This document shows positions 1 through 6,629 of a DNA stretch of 22,518 bases, one piece after another (the first letter of the stretch is position 1; each line of letters begins with the position of its first letter). Position numbers and translations under genes: made by a program. Below the pieces are notes generated by a model. The model was not told the origin of the DNA, made no database searches, and saw only the letters and a list, made by a program, of their open reading frames with translations. The stretch covers positions 1 through 22,518 of the IMG/VR virus record IMGVR_UViG_3300008448_000723; one strand, written 5' to 3'. Source of the stretch: a virus.

Positions 1-96
1 CCAGCTTACCGACTACTGGGGTACCTTATCGTTGTACCGGCTTTAGACGCTCCTAAGGTAGTAGAGTCTTTACGTTCCCATCCCGAGGGAGTATTT
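1..96. other. Non-coding edge segment, relatively GC-rich
   Basis: All three minus-strand frames are closed by stops within this stretch, so I see no continuing gene on the coding strand. It is visibly richer in G and C than the rest of the window and holds short inverted repeats: CCAG/CTGG at 1-19, and GGTAC/GTACC around 20-38. It may be a structured leader or untranslated spacer ahead of the next gene (gp43, DNA polymerase, in T4 order), but that gene is outside the window. A plus-strand frame is open across it but has no start codon and runs antisense to the next gene. Confidence 0.4.
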
Positions 97-282
97 TTAT
101 TTATCCAATTTTACGAAAGCTTCACCATTCACAAAGTATTTTCTTTGTGGATTTTCTGCTTTGTATACCTGGATAAATGTCATTGTACTGTCTTGTCTTT
201 TCTCAAACAGATTACTGGTGTACACTACCTCACCAGTATAAATGTTTTTCAACTTATCAATTTTTTCTTTCACTTGCTTCAT
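97..282 (-). CDS. Small conserved-type protein downstream of regA, 61 aa
   Basis: I do not recognise a family. The product is 61 residues, hydrophilic, lysine-rich at the N-terminus (MKQVKEKIDKLKN), with a probable beta-strand segment around the FIQVY stretch. It starts with ATG eleven bases after the regA stop codon and has no strong Shine-Dalgarno, suggesting translation coupled to regA. Position and direction fit the replication operon, which is the main reason to believe it. The last codons contain the sequence GATAAATA, which looks like a late box but may simply be coding sequence (LDK followed by stop). Confidence 0.6.
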   Translation of the reverse strand: MKQVKEKIDKLKNIYTGEVVYTSNLFEKRQDSTMTFIQVYKAENPQRKYFVNGEAFVKLDK

Positions 283-293
283 AATATATTTAC

Positions 294-698
294 TTATTGA
301 GGTGTAATCTTTTTACCAATATTGTATTTTGGTACCAAATTCCACTCATCCTTCTCCTTGTGAGAGATAATTTTAATCTGGTGCAATGGTGCAATATTAT
401 CACCCATCAATTCTGGATTAGAAACTTTCACCAAACCCCATTCTTCCAATAATCTTGCAATTGCATTTCTTCTTTGAATATCATTCTCTGTAATATCGGT
501 TGGTTTGCCATCCAATTGGAATAATTCTTTGAAGTGTACAATATAATATTTACCTTGTTTGTGTAAAATGTGGCATGACTGATACAAAATCTTATCTTTA
601 CGTGAAGAAACACCGATTCTGGTTAATGTTTCACGTACCTTTAAAAAATCATCCTCTTGCTTTAATTTAACCTCAACAAACTTGTTTAAATCTACCAT
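294..698 (-). CDS. regA: RegA translational repressor
   Basis: RegA binds the ribosome binding sites of early phage mRNAs, including those for clamp-loader and clamp proteins, and represses their translation. The 134 residues carry the family signature: the DFLKVRETLTRIG segment near residue 17, the strongly conserved LYQSCHILHKQGKYYIVHFKE core around residues 39-58, then RRNAIARLLEEWGL (about 76-89) and a C-terminal EWNLVPKYNIG. T4 RegA is 122 residues, so the length is normal with short extensions. ATG is preceded by a good GAGG and lies one base after the stop of the truncated gp62 copy, the same tight gp62-regA junction known in T4-like phages. Confidence 0.95.
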   Translation of the reverse strand: MVDLNKFVEVKLKQEDDFLKVRETLTRIGVSSRKDKILYQSCHILHKQGKYYIVHFKELFQLDGKPTDITENDIQRRNAIARLLEEWGLVKVSNPELMGDNIAPLHQIKIISHKEKDEWNLVPKYNIGKKITPQ

Positions 699-699
699 A

Positions 700-915
700 T
701 TATTTCCTCAATCCACCGATACCGGTTTTTTCTTTTAATTGTTGGATTTGTTCATTAGTCAATAGGCGGAGTGCTTCAAGTGCTTTCGTATCAGAAAAAC
801 CATAGACGGTTTTAATGCATTGTATATCTTCACTTTTATCAGACTTAGCCCACTTTACGAACGGTCTTTTCTTAGACCTTATGGTATTTAGTGTTTTAAT
901 AATTTCATATAACAT
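700..915 (-). pseudogene. Duplicated C-terminal fragment of clamp-loader gp62
   Basis: This 71-codon frame encodes a second copy of the gp62 C-terminus. From LNTIRSKKRPFVKW to GIGGL it matches residues of the full gp62 at 1411-1800 at 49 of 61 positions by my count. The first eight codons (MLYEIIKT) have no gp62 counterpart and overlap the 3' end of the HNH gene in another frame. The N-terminal half of gp62 is absent. Because this copy abuts regA by one base, the ancestral gp62-regA arrangement, I infer that it is the original C-terminus, displaced when an HNH gene arrived with a replacement C-terminus. It could still be translated as a short polypeptide from its ATG, but no convincing Shine-Dalgarno is seen. 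Confidence 0.85.
832..873. repeat. Direct repeat, copy 1 (gp62 tail duplication)
   Basis: These 42 bases match 1549-1590 with a single mismatch (g at 859 against a at 1576). They encode the KKRPFVKWAKSDKS segment shared by gp62 and its truncated copy. The flanks are also similar but more diverged. The two copies are 717 bp apart in the same orientation. Confidence 0.95.
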
Positions 916-1385
916 AACAATTTTTCAATATCAACTATACCACAATCATTCTTTAACCGATTAGCTTTGAACGATATAATCTGTATATTGCCTTTTACAT
1001 ATCCTTTACTATTATCAATCCTATCCAATGATGGTGACTTATCTGTTGGACCTTTACCGACACCGACTTCAAATTCAAAACCAAATACTGGACACAATTT
1101 TGGTATTTTGATATCATCCAACTCTATATTAAATTCTATACCAGTTTTCTCAGACCTTTTCTTAGCCCTCCACCACATAGATTTTATAAACTTCAATCCA
1201 AGTTCTTCATATTTCTCTTTGTGTATTTTTCTATTATCCAAAGATTTATTTTTGATATTAGCACATTCTACACATCCCATGTTTGAAACATATTTTTGAG
1301 ATATGTGTCCTTTTTTACAAGGTTTACCATTGAAATATCTAAAGAAACCTTGTTTTTTTGCTTCTTCTCTACTTATTATTTGCAT
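888..1385 (-). CDS. HNH homing-type endonuclease inserted between gp62 and regA
   Basis: Free-standing HNH-family nuclease of about 165 residues. Near the N-terminus are zinc-binding-type cysteines (CKKGH and CVEC), and near residue 120 the characteristic SLDRIDNSKGY..GNIQIISFKANRLKND block that holds the HNH catalytic region in many phage HNH proteins. A GTG lies six bases upstream, but the ATG at 1385 is placed better after the GAGG ribosome binding site. It starts shortly after the gp62 stop and its last codons overlap the truncated gp62 copy. It is more AT-rich than gp44. Enzymes of this type usually cut an allele lacking the insert and spread by recombination; the flanking duplication supports this history. 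Confidence 0.85.
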   Translation of the reverse strand: MQIISREEAKKQGFFRYFNGKPCKKGHISQKYVSNMGCVECANIKNKSLDNRKIHKEKYEELGLKFIKSMWWRAKKRSEKTGIEFNIELDDIKIPKLCPVFGFEFEVGVGKGPTDKSPSLDRIDNSKGYVKGNIQIISFKANRLKNDCGIVDIEKLLCYMKLLKH

Positions 1386-1396
1386 AAACACCTCAC

Positions 1397-1412
1397 AATA
1401 TTAGTTAATATT
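1397..1412. repeat. Perfect inverted repeat at gp62-HNH junction
   Basis: Seven-base arms AATATTA and TAATATT separated by two bases sit exactly where gp62 ends (its TAA is at 1411-1413) and the HNH leader begins. No T-tract follows, so it is not a typical terminator. It may mark the insertion boundary or be chance in AT-rich DNA. Confidence 0.5.
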
Positions 1413-1800
1413 ATTTAGTATTTTTTAGTCCTCCAATGGACATTTTTTCTTTCAAAAGATATATTTGTTCATCGGTCAACAGGCGGAGTGCTTCGAGTGC
1501 TTTTATGTCAGAAAAACCGAAATGAAATTTAATTGCGTCAATATCTGAACTTTTATCAGACTTAGCCCACTTTACAAACGGTCTTTTCTTTGAGCGAATA
1601 GTGTTTAACAAAAAATCATTCTGTAGTTTCTTGTCGATGAATGACCTGCGGTTCATTTCATTCGCATATGATACGCAATCAATTTGATATGACAGCGAAC
1701 GATTGACCAAAAACGGAACGTATTCAGATTCAGTCACATCATCAACAATTAACTGTTTCTTTCCTTGTAGAATTTGGTTTACATAATCAAACGGACTCAT
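1411..1800 (-). CDS. 62: Clamp-loader small subunit gp62
   Basis: gp62 is the small subunit of the phage clamp loader, which with four gp44 subunits opens and loads the gp45 sliding clamp. The 129-residue form seen here is the short version typical of aquatic T4-like phages (T4 gp62 is 187). Recognisable segments are PFDYVNQI at the start, VPFLVNRSLSYQIDCVSYANEMNRR in the middle (shared motif of these short gp62 proteins) and a KWAKSDKS...ALEALRLLTDEQI tail. The ATG overlaps the stop of the preceding membrane-protein gene (ATGA). A second, diverged copy of its C-terminal half lies downstream beyond an HNH gene. The copy here is full length and presumably functional. Confidence 0.85.
   Translation of the reverse strand: MSPFDYVNQILQGKKQLIVDDVTESEYVPFLVNRSLSYQIDCVSYANEMNRRSFIDKKLQNDFLLNTIRSKKRPFVKWAKSDKSSDIDAIKFHFGFSDIKALEALRLLTDEQIYLLKEKMSIGGLKNTK
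1549..1590. repeat. Direct repeat, copy 2 (within intact gp62)
   Basis: Partner of the 42-base repeat at 832-873, one mismatch. Recombination between the two copies would delete the HNH gene and restore a single intact gp62 joined to regA. Confidence 0.95.
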
Positions 1801-2084
1801 ACTACCATCCTTATTAATCCGATTGTGTCGATTGTGGTAAGCAAGAGGTAATTAGCCAACATACCAAAGGAACGCCTGTTGTAAGCGCACCAAGCGTATA
1901 TAGAACAACCAATAATCCAGATTGGGTATAAAACCAAGAGAGGTGGTGTTGGAACGGTGATTGCCATAGTGATAGAACAACCAATACTAAGAGCCCAAGC
2001 AAGGACCTCAAGACAAAAACGAACTCTATTACTTTTGTAGTCATCTGCAATCCAGTCTAATGTTGGTCTAAAAAGGTCATTCAT
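1797..2084 (-). CDS. Small three-helix membrane protein between gp44 and gp62
   Basis: A 95-residue integral membrane protein of unknown function. After a hydrophilic N-terminus (MNDLFRPTLDWIADDYKSNR) come three likely transmembrane segments, roughly residues 23-44, 48-68 and 74-92, separated by a proline-rich turn (VPTPP) and a basic stretch (YNRRS). I chose the ATG at 2084, since the upstream alternative (2108) would overlap the preceding gene by over 30 bases; the chosen start overlaps it by 8. The downstream end overlaps gp62 (ATGA). Co-transcription with the clamp loader does not by itself imply a replication role; membrane anchoring of replisomes or host takeover are only possibilities. 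Confidence 0.75.
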   Translation of the reverse strand: MNDLFRPTLDWIADDYKSNRVRFCLEVLAWALSIGCSITMAITVPTPPLLVLYPIWIIGCSIYAWCAYNRRSFGMLANYLLLTTIDTIGLIRMVV

Positions 2085-2265
2085 TTTCCATCTCAATCTG
2101 CACGGCATAATAGTCAGTCAATTCTTTGTATGCTTTGAACACGGAATTAGGAACGATGCCGTCACCATACTGATGTGTAATTTGTTCGATTGCGGAACTA
2201 AGTTGACGAGACAACTTAATTTCATTAGCAGTACCAATCGGATGTACTTCAAAATCTTTACTCAT
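2077..2265 (-). CDS. Small acidic protein after gp44, 62 aa
   Basis: Unrecognised 62-residue soluble protein, probably largely helical (LSRQLSSAIEQITHQYG and FKAYKELTDYYAVQIEMENE). Its ATG overlaps the gp44 stop codon (ATGA) and its own end overlaps the next gene by eight bases, so it is firmly embedded in the clamp-loader operon and likely translationally coupled. No cysteines or obvious catalytic motif. The function is unknown; small replication-operon proteins of this kind are common in T4-like phages. Confidence 0.75.
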   Translation of the reverse strand: MSKDFEVHPIGTANEIKLSRQLSSAIEQITHQYGDGIVPNSVFKAYKELTDYYAVQIEMENE

Positions 2266-3194
2266 TTGAACTCCACACTTACCATCAATTCAGTTAAACA
2301 AGCCACAGTGTTAATCTCAGGATCAGCCACGAATGCTTGTTTGTATTGATAGTCAGCAATAATGATAACTGCTTGAGGAATACTTTGTGGTTTCAAAACG
2401 TCATACAGACCATCATACAATTTACGGTACAATGTTGCAGCATCAATCTCAGTTGTAGCAACCCATTTACGAATTGCACCGAAGTCTTTGTCCTTAATGA
2501 ACTTGACGATGTTTGAAATCTCAACATCACCCATCTGAACAAGAATGCCAGAATCAATCTTACCAAACTGAGAATACCTTTGCATCTCATTAATGATACG
2601 GCGGAAATCTGGAAAGTGTTTCTTAACTAATTCTGCAATAACAGCGTCATCATAGTCAACTTTTTCACTTTGTAAAACCGACTGAATTCGCTTGAAGAAT
2701 GAACCAGCCATCTTGGCCTTCTCACCATTCATAAGACCAAACTCAATCACGGCACAACGAGAGTGCAATGGTTCAATGATGCGGTTCTTAAAGTTACAAG
2801 TAAAAATAAACGAACAGTTACCTGCAAACTCTTCAATCGCATTACGAAGAGCAGGCTGTGTGGAATTCGGATTTAGATAATCTGCCTCATCGATAATGAT
2901 AACCTTGCGGCCACCCGATAGAGACATAGAAGAAGCATAGTTCTTAATCTTGGTACGAAACACATCGATGCCAGATTCATCAGAACCATTAATGACAATG
3001 TAGTCACAACCAATCTCATTACACATGGCCTTGGCAACAGTTGTCTTACCGACACCTGCGCCGCCACTCAATAACAAGTTGGGAATGTTTTTCTGATTTA
3101 CGTATTCTTGAAACGGTGTTTTCAACCGTTCAGGTAAAATACATTCTTCAATAGTTTTAGGACGATACTTCTCTGTCCATAATAAATGTTCCAT
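2262..3194 (-). CDS. 44: Clamp-loader large subunit gp44 (AAA+ ATPase)
   Basis: ATPase subunit of the phage clamp loader, which uses ATP to place the gp45 ring on primer-template junctions. In 310 residues I see the N-terminal WTEKYRPKTIEE motif typical of RFC/gp44 proteins, Walker A (SGGAGVGKTT, about 43-52), Walker B with a DEAD box (IIIDEAD, about 99-105), the sensor region FIFTCNF and the RFC-type arginine finger SRC near residue 146. T4 gp44 is 319 residues. The ATG follows a strong GAGGTGA ribosome binding site. It heads the block gp44 / 62-aa / membrane protein / gp62 / regA, with an extended -10 promoter immediately upstream. Confidence 0.97.
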   Translation of the reverse strand: MEHLLWTEKYRPKTIEECILPERLKTPFQEYVNQKNIPNLLLSGGAGVGKTTVAKAMCNEIGCDYIVINGSDESGIDVFRTKIKNYASSMSLSGGRKVIIIDEADYLNPNSTQPALRNAIEEFAGNCSFIFTCNFKNRIIEPLHSRCAVIEFGLMNGEKAKMAGSFFKRIQSVLQSEKVDYDDAVIAELVKKHFPDFRRIINEMQRYSQFGKIDSGILVQMGDVEISNIVKFIKDKDFGAIRKWVATTEIDAATLYRKLYDGLYDVLKPQSIPQAVIIIADYQYKQAFVADPEINTVACLTELMVSVEFK

Positions 3195-3221
3195 AACTCA
3201 CCTCTTTCATAATAAAAAATA

Positions 3222-3230
3222 ATTATAACA
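3222..3230 (-). promoter_or_regulatory. Extended -10 sigma-70 promoter for gp44 operon
   Basis: On the minus strand TGT-TATAAT (a TGnTATAAT extended -10) lies about 28 bases before the gp44 start. I find no good -35 hexamer at 16-18 bp, which fits an extended -10 promoter. The element overlaps an inverted repeat with seven-base arms (AACATAT/ATATGTT, 3227-3233 and 3252-3258). Confidence 0.5.
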
Positions 3231-3264
3231 TATAACACCAACTAGAGTGGCATATGTTGTTCAC

Positions 3265-4665
3265 TTACTTATACAATAATCCCGACTCACTTATGGCAAA
3301 TCTTCTTTGTAATTCATCATTAATAGAACCAAAAAATGCCATTATTGCAGGATTATTCATTCCAAATCCATTTTTTCTTCTACCACCAATTTTAGTAGGA
3401 ATCTGGTCAATATAATAATCATTCAACTCTCTTAAAAGTTTAGTGGCATTAATCACATTGTAATCTTTTTGGCCACCAGATTGATTTAATATTTCCAGTT
3501 TTGTAATTTTAGACCATTTTCCTGGTATAGTAAATTTATCAATCAAAAAATCAGTCAATTGTTTTTTGGTCAATAATGGAGTTTGGTCTCCCATTTCTGT
3601 AGTAAAGTAATAATATAAATTAGCAAAACACATTACCGCTGAATGAGATATAACTTTTAAAGATTCTTTTTGTGTGTGATGAACTGAAATATATCTACAA
3701 ACACTCAAAGATTGTTTTATAATTTCTTGGCTATATTTTTTAAATATTCCAGAATTTATTCCACCATTCATACCTTGAATTGAAGATAGTGATGGTGTAT
3801 TATCAACATCAATTAATAATTTTTCTTGTTGGAGAATTTTACAATAATCAATTTGAAGTTCTTTTAATAAGTTAATTAACTCAACATATTCTTTCTTTTT
3901 GGCTTTGTATCCAGAATATGCTCTTTGGTCTTCAGTTTGTCCTTTTCGGTCCTGAGCATCGGTGTGATGGCCATCACTTTCACGAACCATAAAGTCTTCT
4001 AAACAATCATCATAATTAAGTGGATGAAAATGTAACACTATTAATATTTCAACTTTTTCACCACCATTTGCTCTTTTCTTTAAAGCGAAACGGTGATTAC
4101 CCATATATTTTACAATAGTTAGTCCATTTACTTTTTTAGATTTATTATAGTGCCAACGAACATATGCATTGGATGTAGGACAATCTGCGGAGATAAATCC
4201 TCTTTCTTCACCATTCAAATCACTTTTTCTTAAATTTTGAGTTACTGCTTCGTAATCAACATCTTCTGGTCGGTCATATCCATTGAATGGTTCTTTTTTA
4301 GATGATGAATAAATCATATCACTATCAACCCTTACAGTAATATTTTTACCAATATATTTTTTAGGATTTGATATGATATCATCAATTATATCATCAATGT
4401 GTGGATAAAATGAATAGTCACAATCATCTGGCCAAGTTTCAGTTATGTCTGATTTTGATTTATTTGAATAATGGTCAACAAATAGAAACTCATTATTAAC
4501 CAAATCTGGAAATAAATCGTGTTCTTTTTTTGATGAATCTTTATAAATTCCTTTAATAGGTAATTTATTATATTCAATTATTGTTTTTTGGTGTGAAATA
4601 TCTGCAACTGAATTTTCCACAAAAATTTCTAAATCATTAGGTGGAAATAAATTGTCATTATACAT
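3265..4665 (-). CDS. Unknown 466-aa protein inserted between gp45 and gp44
   Basis: I do not recognise this protein with confidence. It is soluble, with an acidic N-terminal third (PDDCDYSFYPHIDDIIDDI). A central region has TIVKYMGNHRFALKKRANGG followed by a hydrophobic strand and HFHP, reminiscent of the GHHR-type pocket of ParB/sulfiredoxin-fold domains. A conspicuous charged motif ESDGHHTDAQDRKGQTEDQ follows near residue 235, and then a helical C-terminal half. The gene is clearly more AT-rich than gp44 and gp45, has its own 119-base leader, and splits two replication genes that are adjacent in T4. I infer an acquired gene, possibly a mobile nuclease or a DNA-binding accessory. The ribosome binding site is weak (AGAAAGA). 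Confidence 0.75.
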   Translation of the reverse strand: MYNDNLFPPNDLEIFVENSVADISHQKTIIEYNKLPIKGIYKDSSKKEHDLFPDLVNNEFLFVDHYSNKSKSDITETWPDDCDYSFYPHIDDIIDDIISNPKKYIGKNITVRVDSDMIYSSSKKEPFNGYDRPEDVDYEAVTQNLRKSDLNGEERGFISADCPTSNAYVRWHYNKSKKVNGLTIVKYMGNHRFALKKRANGGEKVEILIVLHFHPLNYDDCLEDFMVRESDGHHTDAQDRKGQTEDQRAYSGYKAKKKEYVELINLLKELQIDYCKILQQEKLLIDVDNTPSLSSIQGMNGGINSGIFKKYSQEIIKQSLSVCRYISVHHTQKESLKVISHSAVMCFANLYYYFTTEMGDQTPLLTKKQLTDFLIDKFTIPGKWSKITKLEILNQSGGQKDYNVINATKLLRELNDYYIDQIPTKIGGRRKNGFGMNNPAIMAFFGSINDELQRRFAISESGLLYK

Positions 4666-4784
4666 TGAGTGTCTTTCTAATAGCGTTCAGCTAATTGTTA
4701 AGTTGATATCCTAAAAATACTGCATAGGGTCACTATCGTTTTTCTTTAGGCCGTTACATGATGTAACTTATTATTTAGTTGTGT
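4666..4784 (-). promoter_or_regulatory. Leader between gp45 and the 466-aa gene, with palindrome and late-like box
   Basis: This intergenic stretch holds a perfect palindrome with seven-base arms GTTACAT/ATGTAAC (4753-4767) and, just upstream on the minus strand, ACTAAATA (4772-4779), which shares the TAAATA part of the T4 late box TATAAATA. No T-run follows the palindrome, so it is not a standard terminator. It could be an operator or a late promoter region for the 466-aa gene. Confidence 0.3.
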
Positions 4785-5468
4785 TTATTCTTTGGAAAAC
4801 TTTGATCCGGCCTCGGTAGTAATCCAATATTGCAAATCTTTGCCCTTGTGGCGTAGATGTGAAATACCTTTTGAAGAAATATTCACATCATAAGCACCAG
4901 GCATAACCTTGCTAATATTTTCTGTGCGGAAAATCATCTTGTATTTACTGCCATTGCCATCACCAAGTTCAAGGCAATCTGTGTGTGCTGAGTCATTGGT
5001 TGTATCTAGTGTAACCAAATTGATTTTGGTACCATCAGATTCAACGGCAATTTGTGGTGAGGACAATACGTTAGCTGCACGTAGTACCCAATCCAAATCT
5101 TCTGCAGTCAAAGTGAAAGTAATCTCAGGATTTGGTACCTGCAATTCTTTCTCTGGTGCCGTAACAATCATAGTTGGATCGCAGAAACGATACTTGATTT
5201 TAGAACGACCTTTGTTACCAACAATGACAACATGCTTGTCATCAAACTCAAATGTGGTATCATCTTTGTGTAGAGATACAACAGACAAGAAATTGTTGAG
5301 GTCATAAACACCAAAGTCAGCAGGAACATCTTCAGTGATGTTGACCTGTGCTAGGATGTTTTTGTGTGAAGACATGGTCTTCAATGTATTACCTTTGCGA
5401 AAGTAAATACCTTGGTTGATTGCACCGAAGTTTTTCAGTACGTTTAGGGTGTCATTCGATAGTTTCAT
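4785..5468 (-). CDS. 45: Sliding clamp gp45
   Basis: Trimeric DNA sliding clamp that holds the polymerase on DNA and, in T4, also activates late transcription through gp55 and gp33. I start it at 5468 (MKLSNDTLNVLKNFGAINQG), which matches the T4 start MKLSKDT..LLKNFATINSG and follows a GGAG ribosome binding site; the longer frame upstream is not needed. The 227-residue length equals T4 gp45 (228). Conserved marks include the YDLNNFLSVVSL segment near residue 55 and the central DPTMIVTAPEKEL and ITFTLTAEDLDWVLRAA stretches. It has its own near-perfect sigma-70 promoter inside the end of the preceding gene. Confidence 0.95.
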   Translation of the reverse strand: MKLSNDTLNVLKNFGAINQGIYFRKGNTLKTMSSHKNILAQVNITEDVPADFGVYDLNNFLSVVSLHKDDTTFEFDDKHVVIVGNKGRSKIKYRFCDPTMIVTAPEKELQVPNPEITFTLTAEDLDWVLRAANVLSSPQIAVESDGTKINLVTLDTTNDSAHTDCLELGDGNGSKYKMIFRTENISKVMPGAYDVNISSKGISHLRHKGKDLQYWITTEAGSKFSKE

Positions 5469-5487
5469 AATATACTCCAAAAAATTA

Positions 5488-5516
5488 ATTATATATGGTT
5501 TACTTGTCTTTGTCAA
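5488..5516 (-). promoter_or_regulatory. Consensus sigma-70 promoter for gp45
   Basis: Minus strand: TTGACA (5511-5516), 17-bp spacer, TATAAT (5488-5493). All twelve hexamer bases match consensus. The -35 lies in the last codons of the upstream 100-aa gene. Expected start is about 5481, leaving a short leader with the GGAG site. Confidence 0.85.
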
Positions 5517-5802
5517 GCGAATATTTAATGTCATGCTCATATAAAAACATTAGGCAACACATAGCATGAGCCAAGTGATGTATGCCAGATTCGGGGTCAA
5601 GTTGCTCACCTTGTTTCCATGCCCAAACGTGCCGTTGTAATGCATCAAAGTACCTGCGTTTAGAATCAGGTACTTTCTGCCAATTATCACGTTCATATTT
5701 TTGAGCACCAAAGGTAAGAACTTTAACCGTTTCCTCTAGCGCAAGAGGCGGCAACAAACCATATTCTAGTTTGCCACCATCAAACTTACGACCAGCAGAC
5801 AT
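5500..5802 (-). CDS. Predicted dATP/dGTP diphosphohydrolase-type protein (DUF5664-like)
   Basis: A 100-residue protein matching the pattern of the phage family annotated as dATP/dGTP diphosphohydrolase (DUF5664). Visible are RKFDGGKLEYGLLPPLALEE at the N-terminus, VLTFGAQKYERDNWQKVP, RRYFDALQRHVWAWKQGEQ and the DPESGIHHLAHAMCCLMFL block; the acidic, histidine and lysine residues there would form the nucleotide and metal site. The predicted role is hydrolysis of purine deoxynucleotides, hence tuning of dNTP pools; substrate is not deducible here. Its ATG overlaps the glycosyltransferase stop (TAATG), so the two are probably co-translated, and its 3' end carries the gp45 promoter. Confidence 0.65.
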   Translation of the reverse strand: MSAGRKFDGGKLEYGLLPPLALEETVKVLTFGAQKYERDNWQKVPDSKRRYFDALQRHVWAWKQGEQLDPESGIHHLAHAMCCLMFLYEHDIKYSLDKDK

Positions 5803-6617
5803 TATAACCTTCCAGTTAACTCTGCTACTTTAGGCATATTACCTGAGAAGGCATATGTACCAATGTGTTGTGTCTTCATCCATGGGCACAAGAAAATATC
5901 TCCGCCCATCTTACGCCACATTTGACAGAACATATAATCTTCACTTAGATAACGTTCTGAACCACCGCCTGTGATAGAGTCTTTGGTGTCGATTACAGTA
6001 TCAAAGTAAGCATGAATGTAACGTGAACCATCAAAGTGAGCCTGACCAACGTGGTCTGGTTTGTAACGAATGTTTGGATACTCTACAGCCATCTTATCGA
6101 AGACTTCACGTTTAACCAACATAAAACCGGTACCAATTTCTAATACTTCTAGTGGTTCGGTAACTGAGAATTGTGATGTGCCTTTAACAACATTGAAGAC
6201 ATATTCACCAACCAATGTTTCTAATTCACGTGGTTCCAAATCTGGATGGTTACGTGCGGCATGTGCAATGTTATTCCAATTGATTGATTTCTTGGGGTAA
6301 GGACCACCAATAACATCTTTATCTAATGCCAATAATGCTACAACATCTTGTGGGTTGTAATGAATATCAGAATCCAAAAACAATAAGTGTGTGCAATCTG
6401 AGCGCAAGAATTCATCTACGAGGTAGTTTCTTGCACGTGTAATAAGTGATTCATTAAATAGGAAAGAGAACTTAACATCAACACCATAACGTGACATAAT
6501 ACCTTGAAGGTCTAAACAAGACTTCAGGTACAACCCGTGTGCCATGCCACCATACATTGGTGTAGCCACAAACAGTTTATTCTTTTTCAAATCTTCAACT
6601 TTGACTTGTATTTCCAT
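5802..6617 (-). CDS. GT-A type glycosyltransferase-like protein
   Basis: A 271-residue cytosolic protein with the hallmarks of a GT-A fold glycosyltransferase of a kind frequent in aquatic T4-like phages. It has LFVATPMYGGMAHGLYLKSC at the N-terminus, NESLITRARNYLVDEFL (55-71), THLLFLDSDIHYNPQDV (76-92) where DSD is the metal/nucleotide-sugar motif, and an IGTGFMLVKREVFDKM stretch followed by YLSEDYMFCQMWRKMGG, where ED is a plausible catalytic pair. No signal peptide. The acceptor is unknown: modified DNA bases, virion proteins or host surface glycans are all possible. It sits directly after a terminator, so it must be reached by read-through or an unseen promoter. Confidence 0.75.
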   Translation of the reverse strand: MEIQVKVEDLKKNKLFVATPMYGGMAHGLYLKSCLDLQGIMSRYGVDVKFSFLFNESLITRARNYLVDEFLRSDCTHLLFLDSDIHYNPQDVVALLALDKDVIGGPYPKKSINWNNIAHAARNHPDLEPRELETLVGEYVFNVVKGTSQFSVTEPLEVLEIGTGFMLVKREVFDKMAVEYPNIRYKPDHVGQAHFDGSRYIHAYFDTVIDTKDSITGGGSERYLSEDYMFCQMWRKMGGDIFLCPWMKTQHIGTYAFSGNMPKVAELTGRL

Positions 6618-6629
6618 AATTTATTCCAT

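Noticed and set aside
98-105. GATAAATA as a firm late promoter
   Set aside because: The bases are the final codons and stop of the 61-aa gene, and no downstream gene is visible to be driven.
1-300. A long open plus-strand frame from the window edge
   Set aside because: No start codon in view; runs antisense to the 61-aa gene and part of the regA junction, and every supported gene here is on the minus strand.
967-1299. Plus-strand frame of 110 codons opposite the HNH gene
   Set aside because: Fully antisense to a protein with clear HNH motifs; no ribosome binding site; composition explained by the opposite frame.
700-1800. Group I intron or split gene in gp62
   Set aside because: The upstream gp62 is complete with its own stop, and the downstream piece repeats rather than continues the sequence, so splicing would not be needed.
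4909-5307. Plus-strand frame of 132 codons opposite gp45
   Set aside because: Shadow of the sliding clamp gene; no start signal and no recognisable domain.
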